A DNA stretch of 64,000 bases from Branchiostoma floridae (taxonomy: Eukaryota > Chordata > Leptocardii > Amphioxiformes > Branchiostomatidae), in assembly GCF_000003815.2 (NCBI RefSeq), contig NC_049994.1, positions 4,948,894 to 5,012,893 on the forward strand, written 5' to 3'. Under the pieces are notes generated by a model. It made no database searches, had not been told where the DNA came from, and worked only from the letters and a program-made list of their open reading frames with translations. Positions 44,341 to 56,080 of this stretch are shown piece by piece (positions within the stretch are counted from its first letter, which is position 1; every line of letters begins with the position of its first letter). The translations under genes were made by a program, and so were the position numbers.

Positions 44341-44668
44341 CACTGGACTACGCCAAAGTTTGCTAAGAAACTACGCAAACTTTGCGAATTTGTGTCAGCA
44401 TGGAGCCCAAATGAGCCAAACAAAATGGCGTGCCCGAAATTTTACATTTTTGATTCAAGATAACTTGATCATAAGAAATCGCAGCGGTTCCACTACATTA
44501 AAAACAAATAGATTCTTATTTAGATTTATACTAGATTTACAATGATAAGATTATGTCTGTCACCTTGTTGAATAAAAAAAAAAATATTCGCAGTTTCATG
44601 CGACAAATTGGCGCCAGTTTGCGGCACTTTGCGAAAGCCATTTTGGCACAAATTGACGCAGTCCAGTG
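44341..44668. mobile_element. TIR MITE, CACTGGACTACGCCAAA ends
   Basis: The left CACTGGACTACGCCAAA mirrors the right CAAATTGACGCAGTCCAGTG. ACTACGCAAACTTTGCGAAT and GTTTGCGGCACTTTGCGAAA are sub-terminal mirrors. The CACTG start is reminiscent of CACTA-type elements, but no 3-bp duplication is visible. It ends 12 bases below the last Kelch stop codon. Confidence 0.75.
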
Positions 44669-44679
44669 AAACACCCACT

Positions 44680-47600
44680 TTACCTGTCACTTGAAAACAC
44701 ACAGTTATCTCCTTGTCTCCGCCCGTATAGCAGATATAGCTCTTCTCGGTAGTTAAAAAAATCCACAAATAGAGGCCGCTCCCCCTCGTTTTGCCGTAAT
44801 GGTACAGTCCCTACAGTTTTCCAACACTTCTTCTCGGAACGGTACACTCCTAGGTGCAGGGGTGGAGGGCTTGCGGTGGGGAGGGAGAAATACACGCCGA
44901 ATATTTGTTCATCTGTAAAGTAGATTGCATGATTATTATAACACAAGAAATACGATCACCATGACATGTTTACTAGGGTAAAGAGTCTTTCATACACTGA
45001 ACAAACAACATGCTCCCCATGAATGAGCGAATGAGACGGGTCAAAGCCCCACCCCTGTAGCGTTGCCAAGAGAGAGCTGCTCGCTCTTACCACATTTTGG
45101 TACCGCCATGTATTCACGACACCTACTTAACACATAGTACAATGATAAACTTTCTTCCAACACAAAAGTATAAAAGGATCGAATTTTCAACGAACACTAG
45201 TACTGTCGCCTTTTCCAGGATCAATTATACTAAAAACATTTCCAAACTTATAAATACTTTCAATGCAAACTAGAGATTGTAATCTTGACCGGGCTCCACC
45301 AGTAAGACATCTTATATTGATGGACATCTTGGACAGTAAGACAATGGAAGAAAAGAATCTTTTTGGAGGAAAACTTACTGAAAGTGATAGCTTTCACGAA
45401 GATCTTCCTGGATGTGGAGAGTATGGTATCCCATCGGCCATTGCGAAGGCAGTACCTGTACATTCCTTCTCTAGAAATTACGACTATCCCATCATCCACC
45501 GCGAGGGCTTTCAAGTTCATCACGTCAGAACACGGCAGTGAGGCAATGGGTGTCCACGTGTTGTTCACGTGATCGTATCTCTCGCACGAAGACGAACCAT
45601 TGGGCAGGAAACCTCCAATGGCGTACAGTTTGTCGTCCAAAAAGACGAGCTGACTGTTTTCACGAGGTGTTGTCATATCTTGTAATCTCTCCCATGTGTT
45701 TTTGTGTATGTCATATCTAAGAAAAGATTTTGCTAATCTTGGAGGTTCGTCATCCTCAGTACCTGTTCTTCCGCCAGCTGCAAAGATCTCATTTTCCTCA
45801 GTTCTCAAAAGAGAAAAGTTGACCAAGCAAGATGCAGTCTGGTCCATGTTGCATGGTGGCGCTTCTATACGGTAGATCTTTCGCTCCGTTGGGCAAATGC
45901 ATAAGAACGAGCCCGACATGGTATGAAAGATGATGCAGTTTTTCATATAGAATCCCAAACGCGGAACCAGTTGTACAAGGCTCTCGGTAAAAGTTGTGTT
46001 TCCTTTGGACATTATCTGTTGATTCGCGTCCGACGATTCAGTCTCTAAATCTCCTTCTCTACTACTAAGCTTGTCATCGTGAAAGATATGGTAGGGCACG
46101 CGCACGCGCATTAGAAGCCCAGGCAGGTGCTTTCCTCTCTCTTCTGGATCCGCTTCTACCCACGTCATGATGACGTCAACGATGTCCTGCTCTGAAGTAA
46201 CCATGACGTCATCACTGGCAATGGCGTCTTGTAGCTGGGAGGCTGGCATATCCAGAAACACTGGAGACTGCGAAACCTGAATAAGGTAAATAAGATAAAT
46301 GCTGTGTCCACAGGACAAGTTGTGTAGGCTACACTATAGTACTAGGTCTATAAAATAGGGACGCCCCATGGCCAGTAGCTCAACATGTAGCAGCCTCACA
46401 ATCCAGCTCCTAGTTGATAACAGTGGAAGGCCCCAGTACATTCCCGGAAAGGGCATTTCGGTTGTGGCTGTACCCGTCTTTCGGAAGGGCACGTAGTTAT
46501 AAAATGTGCAATAAAGGTCTTCATTCATTCATTCATTATAAATGTGGGCTTCCTACGATCGTACGATGTATGTTAAGGGGGGCTTAGAATATAGGTCACA
46601 TAGGTCGTGAGATCGTCGTACGATAGCTAACTTTGGGCATTTGGGGCCCGGGGGACAATCATGTATGTCTCTTGCAAAGGTCAACAGTCTTGGTATTCAA
46701 AATGTTGTTTTGGATCCATGTCGGTGGTTGGTTCTGTCACGGCCTGCTTGAAAATCCTATGGCATCAAAATCGCACGACGATCGCACGACCTATGTGACC
46801 GCGCCCATACTCCACTATTCACTGTCGTACCTGTAGAAAATGCTCAGTGATAAGTCTCTTGCTCGCCTTCCTGACACACTGTAGACCGTACAGGTCACTC
46901 ATGACGTAGGTCTGCACACAGTTGGTGACGTCAAGATGACGTCGGAGAAACCTGGCGCACTCTTTCTTGATCTGCGTCACCTGAGGAGAGGGGGATGGCA
47001 GAGTATCGTAAAAGGGTCACACATAAAAGGGTCACACATAACACGCAACCATTCATTGACAATAGATCAAGCAGCCAAAATAACAAAATTATCTGTTAAT
47101 AGTCAAGGAGTAACAGGAGGGCGACATAGTCTTTTTGCAACTTATGATCCACTGATCATGGAGTCACGTATGCTATCTCCATAACGTGACGTCACAGAAG
47201 CATTGGATCAAAAGTCCATTTTCGTGTGTTGGAAATTATAGTTAAACTTCATCCAAAATATTAGAGTTGTTGTTTTACCTGGAAGAAACAGGCGGCAGCG
47301 TACAGTTCGTACACGTTCTGACGGTTCACCTCAACCTTCCCGGTGTATGCAAATTCGATCAGGTGAGCGACAGACTCTGCACTAACCTGGTGGGAGATTG
47401 GCTAATGTCAGAACATGTCAAAGTAAAGAAAAAAAAGAATATGTTTCGTCAGAAAAGCAAACCAAATCATGATAAAACTTGTCAGAGTTAGATCTATAAA
47501 GAAAGTAAGTGGTAGGTATAAAGTTCCATGGAACAGGCGGCCGGTCTAGCCTGAAACCCAGTCTTCTTCAGCTTCATTGCAAAGGTCACAAATATAGGCA

Positions 47601-48623
47601 TGCACACAGGGTCATTTTTGAGACCCGTTTAAGCCATTTTCTGTCAAACTGTATGTGACAATGTAGATTGATGAGACAGCACAGAATGTATACCTTCTCA
47701 TTTTATACCTTCAGATTTGGTACAAACAAGAGTTGGGCCCATATTTGAGGCCCACGAAGACCCCTTAGTTTAAAATGGTTAGTCTCTAGCCTGACATAAT
47801 TTTTTTGAAACGGCGGTATCACCTTCAAACTTCGGCTCGCGTCGTGCTGTCCTGCTAGCCTATACAATCCCTGTATAAGTATGGGCTTCGTTTACATTTG
47901 CTTTTTTTTTCCTTCTGTACCTGATTTTATGTATTGCTTATGTTTATATATTTTCTTGTGCAAATAAACAAACAAACAAACAAATTGAAACCTCTAACAG
48001 ACGAACAGTCCTCTGCCTGGTCTCGCTGAGCCCGCAGGTGAACATGGCGTGGAAGTAGGAGCTGCAGGCGGCTAGGACCGCACGGTGGCAGGGGAACACC
48101 TGGGCAAAAATGTCGGTATTTCAGCAGCAAAATGATTAGGTACCCTTGGCAAAAGTGCCTGTAGAAGTGTTTGTTCTTGGGATATGTTTGTATTTTGAAG
48201 GTGCATATAACAGGTAAGGGTTTTTACCTCTATATTGTGTTGAAAAAGCAGATTTTTAGCAAAGTTTGTGGTTCCAGTAGGCAGCAAAGAGGGGTCAAAA
48301 GGTCACCCTATATGTTATGACCACGGTTTAACGTGGTTGTGCCGTAAATTTTTTCCTGTTTTAGTGCTCAAATGACACTTTAGAGGCCGGACAACCAAGC
48401 CAATACAAGTTTTTCATGTTCTAAAACTCAGGTAGGTGATTTTTGACAGCTTCTTTCTGCCTTGATTCCCATTGTTAAGTATAGGCAGATATGAAACTGA
48501 ATATATGTGAAATTGACCCACCTGCTCCTCAACCTCCAACAACATGTCAATCAACTGTCCCGACTTGCGCATGCGCTGGAAATAGACCAACAGCTTCGAA
48601 GCATGCGCGATGGGGTCATCCAT
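44680..48623 (-). CDS. BTB-BACK-Kelch protein (KLHL family)
   Basis: Six minus-strand coding exons: 48522-48623, 47992-48099, 47279-47386, 46831-46980, 45379-46276, 44680-44912. All joins keep phase (0, 0, 0, 0, 1) and give 532 residues. BTB spans about 20-115 ([40 protein letters not shown]). BACK spans about 116-230 ([45 protein letters not shown]). Kelch-type blades follow ([31 protein letters not shown]) and are diverged toward the C-terminus. KLHL proteins usually act as CUL3 ubiquitin-ligase substrate adaptors. The ATG at 48623 has A at -3 and G at +4; an in-frame ATG lies 6 bases upstream. The stop TAA sits in a possible donor (CAG|GTAAAG), so a further 3' exon is possible. It is slightly shorter than typical (about 570-620). 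Confidence 0.85.
46371..46537 (+). mobile_element. SINE, family 1, with LINE-like tail, in a Kelch-gene intron
   Basis: A-box-like CCAGTAGCTCAACATGTAGC, a body with CCGTCTTTCGGAAGGG, then ATGTGCAATAAAGGTCTTC and four CATT repeats. The 3' end equals the LINE tail at 8418-8474. Confidence 0.7.
46594..46801. mobile_element. TIR element GGTCACATAGGTCGTG in a Kelch-gene intron
   Basis: The left GGTCACATAGGTCGTGAGAT, then CGTCGTACGAT, mirrors the right ATCGCACGACGATCGCACGA, then CCTATGTGACC. Additional CGATCGTACGATG lies outside at about 46558. The palindromic GTACGAT theme matches 35945-36018. Confidence 0.75.
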
Positions 48624-49067
48624 TGTCATTGAGATGAGTCGCCTTGAAATACTGAACAGAAAACTGCGAAAGACGACATCCATCAAAACAATAACAAATT
48701 GAATGTGTTATTCTATAATTTTACTCAACACTCAAATATAGAATTGCTCTCAATGTATGTTTTTACCAAGGTGATATTTTTACCGATTGAAATTGAAGAC
48801 TATGGAAGCTTTGAATTTGATAAATAAGGACATTAACGTTATGACAGGATTCAAGTCAGTATGAGGAATACTTTGCCCAGTATCGTTTTGAGTGTCGTCA
48901 TAAATATAATCATAACAAAACAGAAGAGATGCATATGAACCATACACTCTGTTATTGTATTAGGGGCTATTCTAAAACGTTCTGTTTCATGTAGCATCGT
49001 GTCATGCCTTTTCCAGACTTAATTGGTAAATCATGACCAAAAAACGATAATAGAATGTGAGAAAGTA

Positions 49068-49290
49068 CCTTATTGACAGGAAAGTACGACAACAAGCATC
49101 CTCTGGGGCCCCCACTCGCTCCAGATGTAAACATAGCACGGCATTTGATGACACGGACCTCGCTAATAATAGAAACGGGATTCTACTCCCTAGGAATGTA
49201 AACCCCTATCCGTTTTGCTCTCGTACGTTGCTGGCTGTGTTTTGCGTTGCGTGCGCCCTCCGTGCCCAATTCGCGGTCTCATAAATAAAG
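49068..49290 (-). promoter_or_regulatory. Possible 5' UTR exon and promoter of the Kelch gene
   Basis: On the minus strand GACCGCGAATTGGGCACGG and GGGCGCACGCAACGC make a local CpG-richer patch. The sequence runs to a donor CAATAAG|GTACTT at about 49068. The Kelch coding start is 440 bases further on. 48630-49067 shows nothing else. Confidence 0.3.
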
Positions 49291-51218
49291 AATATTTTGG
49301 ATGACATGGGCTTGTCAACGAAAAGTTTGAATGGAGTACAACGGGATTTGAACTGACAATTTCATGTTAAATAGTGCATTAGATTTTGACAAGGATTAGC
49401 AGTTATTTCTTCGTGCTGCGTATTGTTACCTCTATGAAAATGAAGATATTGAATGTTTTGGGTATGTCCGTGTATGTATCTGTGTCCTGATATTTGTGGT
49501 AGTAACCTCTGGATGGTTTGTAATGACATTGGTCACGTTGGTAGGTGTTGGGAAGACGAAGGTCAAGGTCCATTGGTTGAATCATAAAGTATCAATGATA
49601 CTAAGGAATTTGTGGAAGATGGGGCAGAATATGTCAGTACCCTTTATTTGATTCTGACTAAATTGGTTGAAAGACAGACGAAAAACGAAGTTTTAAAGCT
49701 TTTCCAACAATATATACTCTTTATTTTCACAATTTCCGTATAGATTTAATTTGATTTCTTCGGCTGTATAAATTCAGCCACGACTACACAACTAGCCGGA
49801 TGCTATCATAAAGGATTACCCTGGTAACTGGACAATGTACAATCAATTATATAAATGGTTACAATGAACAGCAAATACGTTTTCAGATACATGTAGTTGT
49901 ACAATGTAAAGCAGGAAATTTCTTTAAATACAGAGAAATAATTTAAAAGGTAACAATGGAAATACGTTTACGTACTAGATTGTAACGGGGGCCGCCCTAA
50001 GACGGTCCCCGTCGTAAGACGGTACGGATTTTTTGCTGATCTTATTATCCATAAGTACACCGTGTTTGTTGCCACTGACTATGCTGATTACAAAGGTAAA
50101 TAAACCAAGTCCATGCACACAGCTTTAATTTGCATTCCAAGTATACTTTAACATATTTACTTCATGTTTTTTTAAGAGCAGAATTCTAACAGTAATGTTG
50201 ACAGTGCTGAATCACTGCTGTCACCGGCCTCTGCGTATTGGCGGCTTGTGTCGCTAACTATACGAACTCATCCAAGCAGTCACACAACTGCCATGATACA
50301 CATAAATAAAGCTCCATAAAACACTATGAATATGGGTCTTAAAATGTTTGTTGAGTAGAAAAGAAACCAAAAGGAAGCGACATAAACATTGTCACCATTG
50401 TACTCCCAAGGGAGTGTGGCCGTGAAGGTGGCAGACTAGAGAACGCTCCAAAGATTTATTTGACTGTAACAAATGATTCGTGCTGTCTATGAAAATAAGA
50501 CTTGGCAGAGAGATGTAGATGATATTTTCATATAATCAGACAGAGTTTTGTTGATGTTGGCGGTGTCATTTTTTCGTAATGTTTTTTTTAGTCGGGCATT
50601 CACAATCAGTGCATTCAGCCCATTGCCCGTAAAACATCAGCTGGATTGTTCTAGGTACAGCCTTCCTCATGTGAGACAAGAAGTACATACAGTCACGATT
50701 TTACTGTCAAAAGAAAGCTAAAATATCATACTATTAATTTTTTCTGTGTACTTAGATTTACCACTTACTTCTGAAGAGAGCAAAATATTAAAAAAAGCGT
50801 ACCGAGTTAGGCACACTGTCCAGCGTAGCACAAAATTGGAAGGTTATATACACGAAATTGTCTCTCAGTGTTTGCCGCTTGTAACACGCAGCGCGAAAGG
50901 TTCATGAAGCACATGAATGCATTTCTTATTCAAGTATGTTGTTCAAATCTATGAGTAAAAAATTCAGTCATCAAAATTTGACCACTCTCAGGCAACTAGC
51001 GATGGAGCGCCATGAGTTTGAGCGCAAGAAAAAGCGTACCGTGTTGGGGCACCTCCCGTTACAGTACTAATATTCTAAAGCAGGGAATTACTACAGATAC
51101 AGAGACGGTCTCTTTACTTATTAGCCTAAGAAGATATCATCATCATAACAGAGACATAGGGGTTTAGTTATCGTACTTAACGCTAGTTCACCTTTATCCG
51201 CGGGTTTAATGGAACGTA
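49291..51218. other. Intergenic, no gene seen
   Basis: AT-rich. GGTCCCCGTCGTAAGACGG (about 50004) beside CCGCCCTAAGACGGTCCCC is a small repeat. AGTTCACCTTTATCCGCGGG (51186-51205) is an isolated end of the GTAACnCTRGTTCACC family, next to the minisatellite. Confidence 0.5.
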
Positions 51219-51595
51219 ACATTAACACTGAACTCCAGTCCTATATGACACCAGTCCTGTATGGAACTTAACATTGACACTGAACACCAGTCCTGTATGG
51301 GACTTAACATTGACACTGAACACCAGTCCTGTATGGAACTTAACATTGACACTGAACACCAGTCCTGTATGGAACTTAACATTAACACTGAACACCAGTC
51401 CTGTATGGGACTTAACATTGACACTGAACACCAGTCCTGTATGGAACTTAACATTGACACTGAACACCAGTCCTGTATGGAACTTAACATTGACACTGAA
51501 CACCAGTCCTGTATGGAACTTAACATTGACACTGAACACCAGTCCTGTATGGAACTTAACATTGACACTGAACACCAGTCCTGTATGGAACTTAA
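51219..51595. repeat. 36-bp minisatellite, left block
   Basis: Roughly ten copies of a 36-bp unit (AACATTGACACTGAACACCA then GTCCTGTATGGAACTT). Because 36 is divisible by three, frames stay open on both strands and mimic proteins with 12-residue repeats; there is no gene context. Each unit contains TTAA at its junction. Confidence 0.97.
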
Positions 51596-51961
51596 AGGAC
51601 AGCATCAGAAAATTTTCAATTCATTATTTTCCAGTAGTTTACTCATTAAAAAGTAGATGTACGCCAATTTTTACATTGATCCGCCTAATATGACCCTGTA
51701 GACACGTTTGAACTTCGCGCTCTCCTCCTTTCCCCGCCGCGCTGGCCGATGACGTAATGGCCGCGTTCTGAGAGTCTGACGTCACAGATCCAAAACTTCT
51801 AGCCAGCCATTTTGCTCCGTGAACCTCGGTCCTCTCAGCGGTAAATAATCACTCCGCCATTCTGGAGTTCAGTCCGTAGTTGTTGACAATTACTTTCGTG
51901 GACCTGTAAGTCGCATTGTGACCTGTCTACGAAGCCATAGTCCCCGGGAGACTAAACATGA

Positions 51962-52117
51962 ATGAGCTTGCCTGCGAGTAAACCGCGCGGCGACGGGACG
52001 AAATCAAAACAATGGCGGTGGGGAAGGTTCACGCACCGTGCCATTCTGGACTGTTACAAGAGCGAGTTTGGGTCAATCCTTACCTTCTCCCTTCCGGACA
52101 GCACAGCGATAATTACA
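51962..52117 (+). CDS. Candidate first exon in left arm, duplicated in right arm
   Basis: From ATG at 51962 the frame starts MSLPASKPRGDGTKSKQWRW and continues FTHRAILDCYKSEFGSILTF to a donor ACAC|GTAAGT near 52118. The mirror copy lies at 52833 down to about 52678 on the minus strand. CRE-like sites and CpG-rich DNA lie 150-250 bases upstream in each arm. On the minus strand an acceptor (TATTTTCTGTTTCTCAG) in the spacer, near 52472, could receive the right-arm exon. The product is not recognised and no transposase motif is visible. Confidence 0.4.
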
Positions 52118-52286
52118 CGTAAGTTTCCACGAATTTTGGTTGAATTCACAGTTGTCCAACTGGCAGTGACATTTAAAAAAAGAAAGAAACATTTTCCTCT
52201 GACAACATCGGACGATCCCCTTTTCGCGCCGAAACATACATACAACACAGGCCGGTATTGTATGGCGCGAAATGTCGGCTTCGTTT

Positions 52287-52386
52287 NNNNNNNNNNNNNN
52301 NNNNNNNNNNNNNNNNNNNNNNNNNNNNNNNNNNNNNNNNNNNNNNNNNNNNNNNNNNNNNNNNNNNNNNNNNNNNNNNNNNNNNN
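52287..52386. other. Assembly gap, 100 N
   Basis: A placeholder gap in the spacer between the long inverted arms; true length unknown. Missing internal coding sequence of the element could be here. Confidence 0.99.
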
Positions 52387-52677
52387 GTCCGTGATTTATT
52401 TAGATGGAACAGTCAACAATCTGCGCCAAAGCTACATGAGTGAAAAACCGGACAGTGCAGATGATTTACCTGAGAAACAGAAAATAAAGTGAGAGGCGAG
52501 GCGTAACTCGCTCGAATCTGTACAAGTTGCGGTGCTATCTGTTTCGGCGCGATAAGGGGATCGTTCGATATGTAGTGATCAAGGGTATGTTGTCAGAGGA
52601 AAATGTTTCTTTTTTTTTTTAAATGTCACTGCCAGTTGGACAACTGTGAATTCAACCAAAATTCGTGGAAACTTACG

Positions 52678-52833
52678 TGTAATTATCGCTGTGCTGTCCG
52701 GAAGGGAGAAGGTAAGGATTGACCCAAACTCGCTCTTGTAACAGTCCAGAATGGCACGGTGCGTGAACCTTCCCCACCGCCATTGTTTTGATTTCGTCCC
52801 GTCGCCGCGCGGTTTACTCGCAGGCAAGCTCAT
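52678..52833 (-). CDS. Mirror copy of the candidate first exon, right arm
   Basis: The same frame as at 51962-52117, here read on the minus strand, identical over the exon at the protein level. Both copies point toward the central spacer. Only this strand has an obvious downstream acceptor in the visible sequence, which suggests the right arm is the original orientation of the transcription unit. Not recognised. Confidence 0.35.
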
Positions 52834-53199
52834 TCATGTTTAGTCTCCCGGGGACTATGGCTTCGTAGACAGGTCACAATGCGACTTACAGGTCCACGAA
52901 AGTAATTGTCAACAACTACGGACTGAACTCCAGAATGGCGGAGTGATTATTTACCGCTGAGAGGACCGAGGTTCACGGAGCAAAATGGCTGGCTAGAAGT
53001 TTTGGATCTGTGACGTCAGACTCTCAGAACGCGGCCATTACGTCATCGGCCAGCGCGGCGGGGAAAGGAGGAGAGCGCGAAGTTCAAACGTGTCTACAGG
53101 GTCATATTAGGCGGATCAATGTAAAAATTGGCGTACATCAACTTTTTAATGAGTAAACTACTGGAAAATAATGAATTGAAAATTTTCTGATGCTGTCCT

Positions 53200-54026
53200 T
53201 TAACATTGACACTGAACACCAGTCCTGTATAGAACTTAACATTAACAATGAACACCAGTCCTGTATGGACCTTAACATTAACACTGAACACCAGTCCTGT
53301 ATGGAACTTAACATTAACATTGAACACCAGTCCTGTATAGAACTTAACATTAATACTGAACACCAGTCCTGTATGGAACTTAACATTGACACTGAACACC
53401 AGTCCTGTATGGAACTTAACATTAATACTGAACACCAGTCCTGTATGGAACTTAACATTAACATTGAACACCAGTCCTGTATAGAACTTAACATTTACAA
53501 TGAACACCAGTCTTGTATGGAACTTAACATTTACAATGAACACCAGTCCTGTATAGAACTTAACATTTACAATGAACACCAGTCTTGTATGGAACTTAAC
53601 ATTGACACTGAACACCAGTCCTGTATAGAACTTAACATTAATACTGAACACCAGTCCTGTATAGAACTTAACATTTATACTGAACACCAGTCCTGTATGG
53701 AACTTAACATTAATACTGAACACCAGTCCTGTATGGAACTTAACATTAACATTGAACACCAGTCCTGTATAGAACTTAACATTAATACTGAACACCAGTC
53801 CTGTATAGAACTTAACATTTATACTGAACACCAGTCCTGTATAGAACTTAACATTAATACTGAACACCAGTCCTGTATAGAACTTAACATTTATACTGAA
53901 CACCAGTCCTGTATGGAACTTAACATTAGTACTGAACACCAGTCCTGTATAGAACTTAACATTGACACTGAACACCAGTCCTGTATAGAACTTAACATTA
54001 ATACTGAACACCAGTCCTGTAGGAAC
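53200..54026. repeat. 36-bp minisatellite, right block
   Basis: About 23 units of the same 36-bp repeat, same orientation as 51219-51595, with more variants (ATTAAC, ATTTAC, ATTAGT). The long frames on both strands (up to 348 codons) are repeat translations. It ends in a 100-N gap. Confidence 0.97.
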
Positions 54027-54126
54027 NNNNNNNNNNNNNNNNNNNNNNNNNNNNNNNNNNNNNNNNNNNNNNNNNNNNNNNNNNNNNNNNNNNNNNNNNN
54101 NNNNNNNNNNNNNNNNNNNNNNNNNN
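54027..54126. other. Assembly gap, 100 N
   Basis: A placeholder gap at the right end of the minisatellite, so the array may be longer. 54127-54470 after it shows no gene. Confidence 0.99.
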
Positions 54127-54470
54127 GACGATCGACACATCTACGTACCCTTACATCTTAACCTTTTCTAAGATAGGATTATACGTTTTCCACCCTCCTA
54201 ATGAGAATGGAACAAGGTGAAGGAGAAGATCTTAGTATAGCTTCACCTTAAGTGAACGGCCGTGCTTGTTGGGGCTTGCTGCTTTCAAAACTTTTTTTTC
54301 CTTCAAGCGTTGAAAAAGTGCACCCGTATCGTTCACTGACTGAACACATCAGTCCAGATCAGTTAAATGGATGTCAGTGACCCCTCCTTTGGTTGGATTC
54401 TAGTTTCTCTGAGGAATACTATTGCGTGCATTATGTACGTGACTCTAGCTCAGTACATTGAGTCACTAAA

Positions 54471-54993
54471 GGCCACAGCAAGTAGATTCTATGGATGACA
54501 TCCTATGCAGAGTGCAAAAATTCTGAGATAGCGCAAAAAAAAACAAGATGGGTAAAAAACAAAATGGCTAAATTTTCAAAATAGACACTATAAACGTCGT
54601 AACAAAATTTGAAGTGACAAAACGTGGAATCACAATTAACAATGCATTCATTCCTGTATTAGATAAGTAAACTAGTGTAGTAAAAGTGATGCTGCTGTGA
54701 AACACTGGTATCACTCACCAAGTTGGCAACTATGGTACATTCATGGGTTCCATATTGGTGGCACTTTTACAACTATCCAACAAGTTTCACTTCTGCAACT
54801 ATAGTCATGGCTAACTATCTAGTGTCCCTTAGAACTACAATTATGATTATTAGGCTACAACACAACATGTTTGCCTATTTAAGTCTATCTGACAATCCCC
54901 AAAGAGAACAAAAATCTTGTTTTTTTTCTTCTGAAATCAGGGGAAAATTAATGAGCGCGCTGATGTCATCCATAAAATTTACTTACTGTGGCC
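54471..54993. mobile_element. Harbinger-like MITE, family H1
   Basis: GGCCACAGCAAGTAGATTCT, then ATGGATGACATCC, mirrors the right end GATGTCATCCATAAAATTTA, then CTTACTGTGGCC. The right flank is TAA, the left AAA. It forms the outer part of the left arm of the large palindrome here. Confidence 0.85.
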
Positions 54994-55177
54994 TAAGTGC
55001 TACTACTTTACACTATACTCTTAAAAGAGTTAAGGTCGTCGGCCTCTTTACACGCGTACAACAAGACCAGACGTTATTGGATTACCAAGGGACCTTAAAA
55101 ATGAACCATTGTAACACTTGTTCACCTTTCTCCGCGGGGTAACCCATATCCGTGGTTTAACCTATATGATGGAGTCG

Positions 55178-55345
55178 TTTGTGGCGTACTGGTAGAGTGT
55201 GGGGCTCGGAACCTAGAGGTCCTCGAGTTTGATATTCGCCGTGCCCTCGACGATGTAAATGTGTCCTTGGAAAAGACGACCTTCCTCACTTCATCCAGGT
55301 CTAACAATTCATTAATGGTCGGGGAGGTACCACTTGGCTACCTTT
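55178..55345 (+). mobile_element. tRNA-derived SINE, family 2
   Basis: A box TGGCGTACTGGTAGAG, a diverged B box CGAGTTTGATATTCG, then GTGCCCTCGACGATG and CCTTCCTCACTTCATCC. Only its first 30 bases or so are also present in the opposite arm at 57326-57360. Confidence 0.75.
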
Positions 55346-55351
55346 GTCAGT

Positions 55352-55585
55352 TTGTTTCGCTACATGGCATGTCATTTTGCTACATGGCATGTCGTTTTGC
55401 TTCATGGCATGTCGTTTCGCTACATGGCATGTCGTTTCGCTACAAGGCATGTCGTTTCGCTACAAAGCATGTTGTTTCAATACATGACATGTCGTTTCGC
55501 TACAAGGCATGTCGTTTCGCTACATGACATGTTTCGCTTCAAGACATGTCGTATCGCTAAATGGCATGTCATTTCGCTACATTGA
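55352..55585. repeat. 20-bp minisatellite GTCGTTTCGCTACATGGCAT
   Basis: About eleven units, mostly 20 bp, with ACATGGCAT/ACAAGGCAT variants. Overlapping frames of the type CRFATRHVVSLH are repeat translations. The opposite palindrome arm has a single unit (about 57312-57332). Confidence 0.95.
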
Positions 55586-55904
55586 CATCGGCGAAATGAC
55601 ATTTACCACGTGGCGAAACGACATTCACACTATGTTTGGAAACGACCGGTTACCATATTTTTTCGACCTCATAGTCTCGCTAATGAATCATTTTGGCTGT
55701 CTTTTTGTCCTGAAAGCTTTACTTAAGGTTAGACTTGAACATGCAAAAAGCCTCATCTTTCTCCGGTGACCCTGTTGTAACCCTCTTTTTACTCGTGTAG
55801 GCAGCTGTAGATATAGTGGAAGCCAGTTATTCGTATTTCTTGCAACTGAAGTTGTATAGAATTCTAAAACATCTAGATGCAAAACATCTATTTCTTGCAA
55901 CCCT

Positions 55905-56080
55905 GTACGGTAAAAGGGTAACATTTTGCGGTAGTTTTATGTTCACGCTTTTCGTGTTAAGCTTTTCACCGTGAACTTAAAACAACCGCGAATAATTTAC
56001 CCTTCTACAGTATAACCTTGAATGTTCTAGTTACCGCGAAATTGAATCCATGCGAACATTTCGCATTTTACAATGCTTTG
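55905..56080. mobile_element. MITE relative with GCGGTAGTTTTATGTTCACG core
   Basis: GTACGGTAAAAGGGTAAC at the left, GTGAACTTAAAACAACCGCG in the middle and ACAATGCTTTGCCAAAAGGG at the right. It resembles the CG-rich core of the TACTGTAAATGCATTT elements. A shorter related block lies at 58948-59035. Confidence 0.45.

Larger units (their letters stand above)
51596..53199. mobile_element. Long-TIR (foldback) element at TTAA, Kolobok/T2-like
   Basis: The left arm 51596-52236 and right arm 52540-53199 are near-identical inverted copies. Ends read AGGACAGCATCAGAAAATTT inward from both sides. TTAA flanks at 51592-51595 and 53200-53203, and minisatellite in the same orientation continues outside both. 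TTAA duplication with TTAAAGG termini is characteristic of Kolobok/T2 elements; piggyBac also uses TTAA but usually has CC-initial ends. Each arm has TGACGTAATGGCCGCG, CTGACGTCACAG and an exon-like frame. A 100-N gap (52287-52386) lies in the spacer. Confidence 0.75.

Noticed and set aside
44341-44668. CACTA-superfamily assignment for the MITE
   Set aside because: Only the first bases fit; no 3-bp target duplication is visible, so the superfamily is left open.
53094-54161. Long frames (up to 348 codons) on both strands over the 36-bp array
   Set aside because: Unit length is a multiple of three, so any stop-free unit stays open in the array; there is no start, splice or promoter context and a gap is included.
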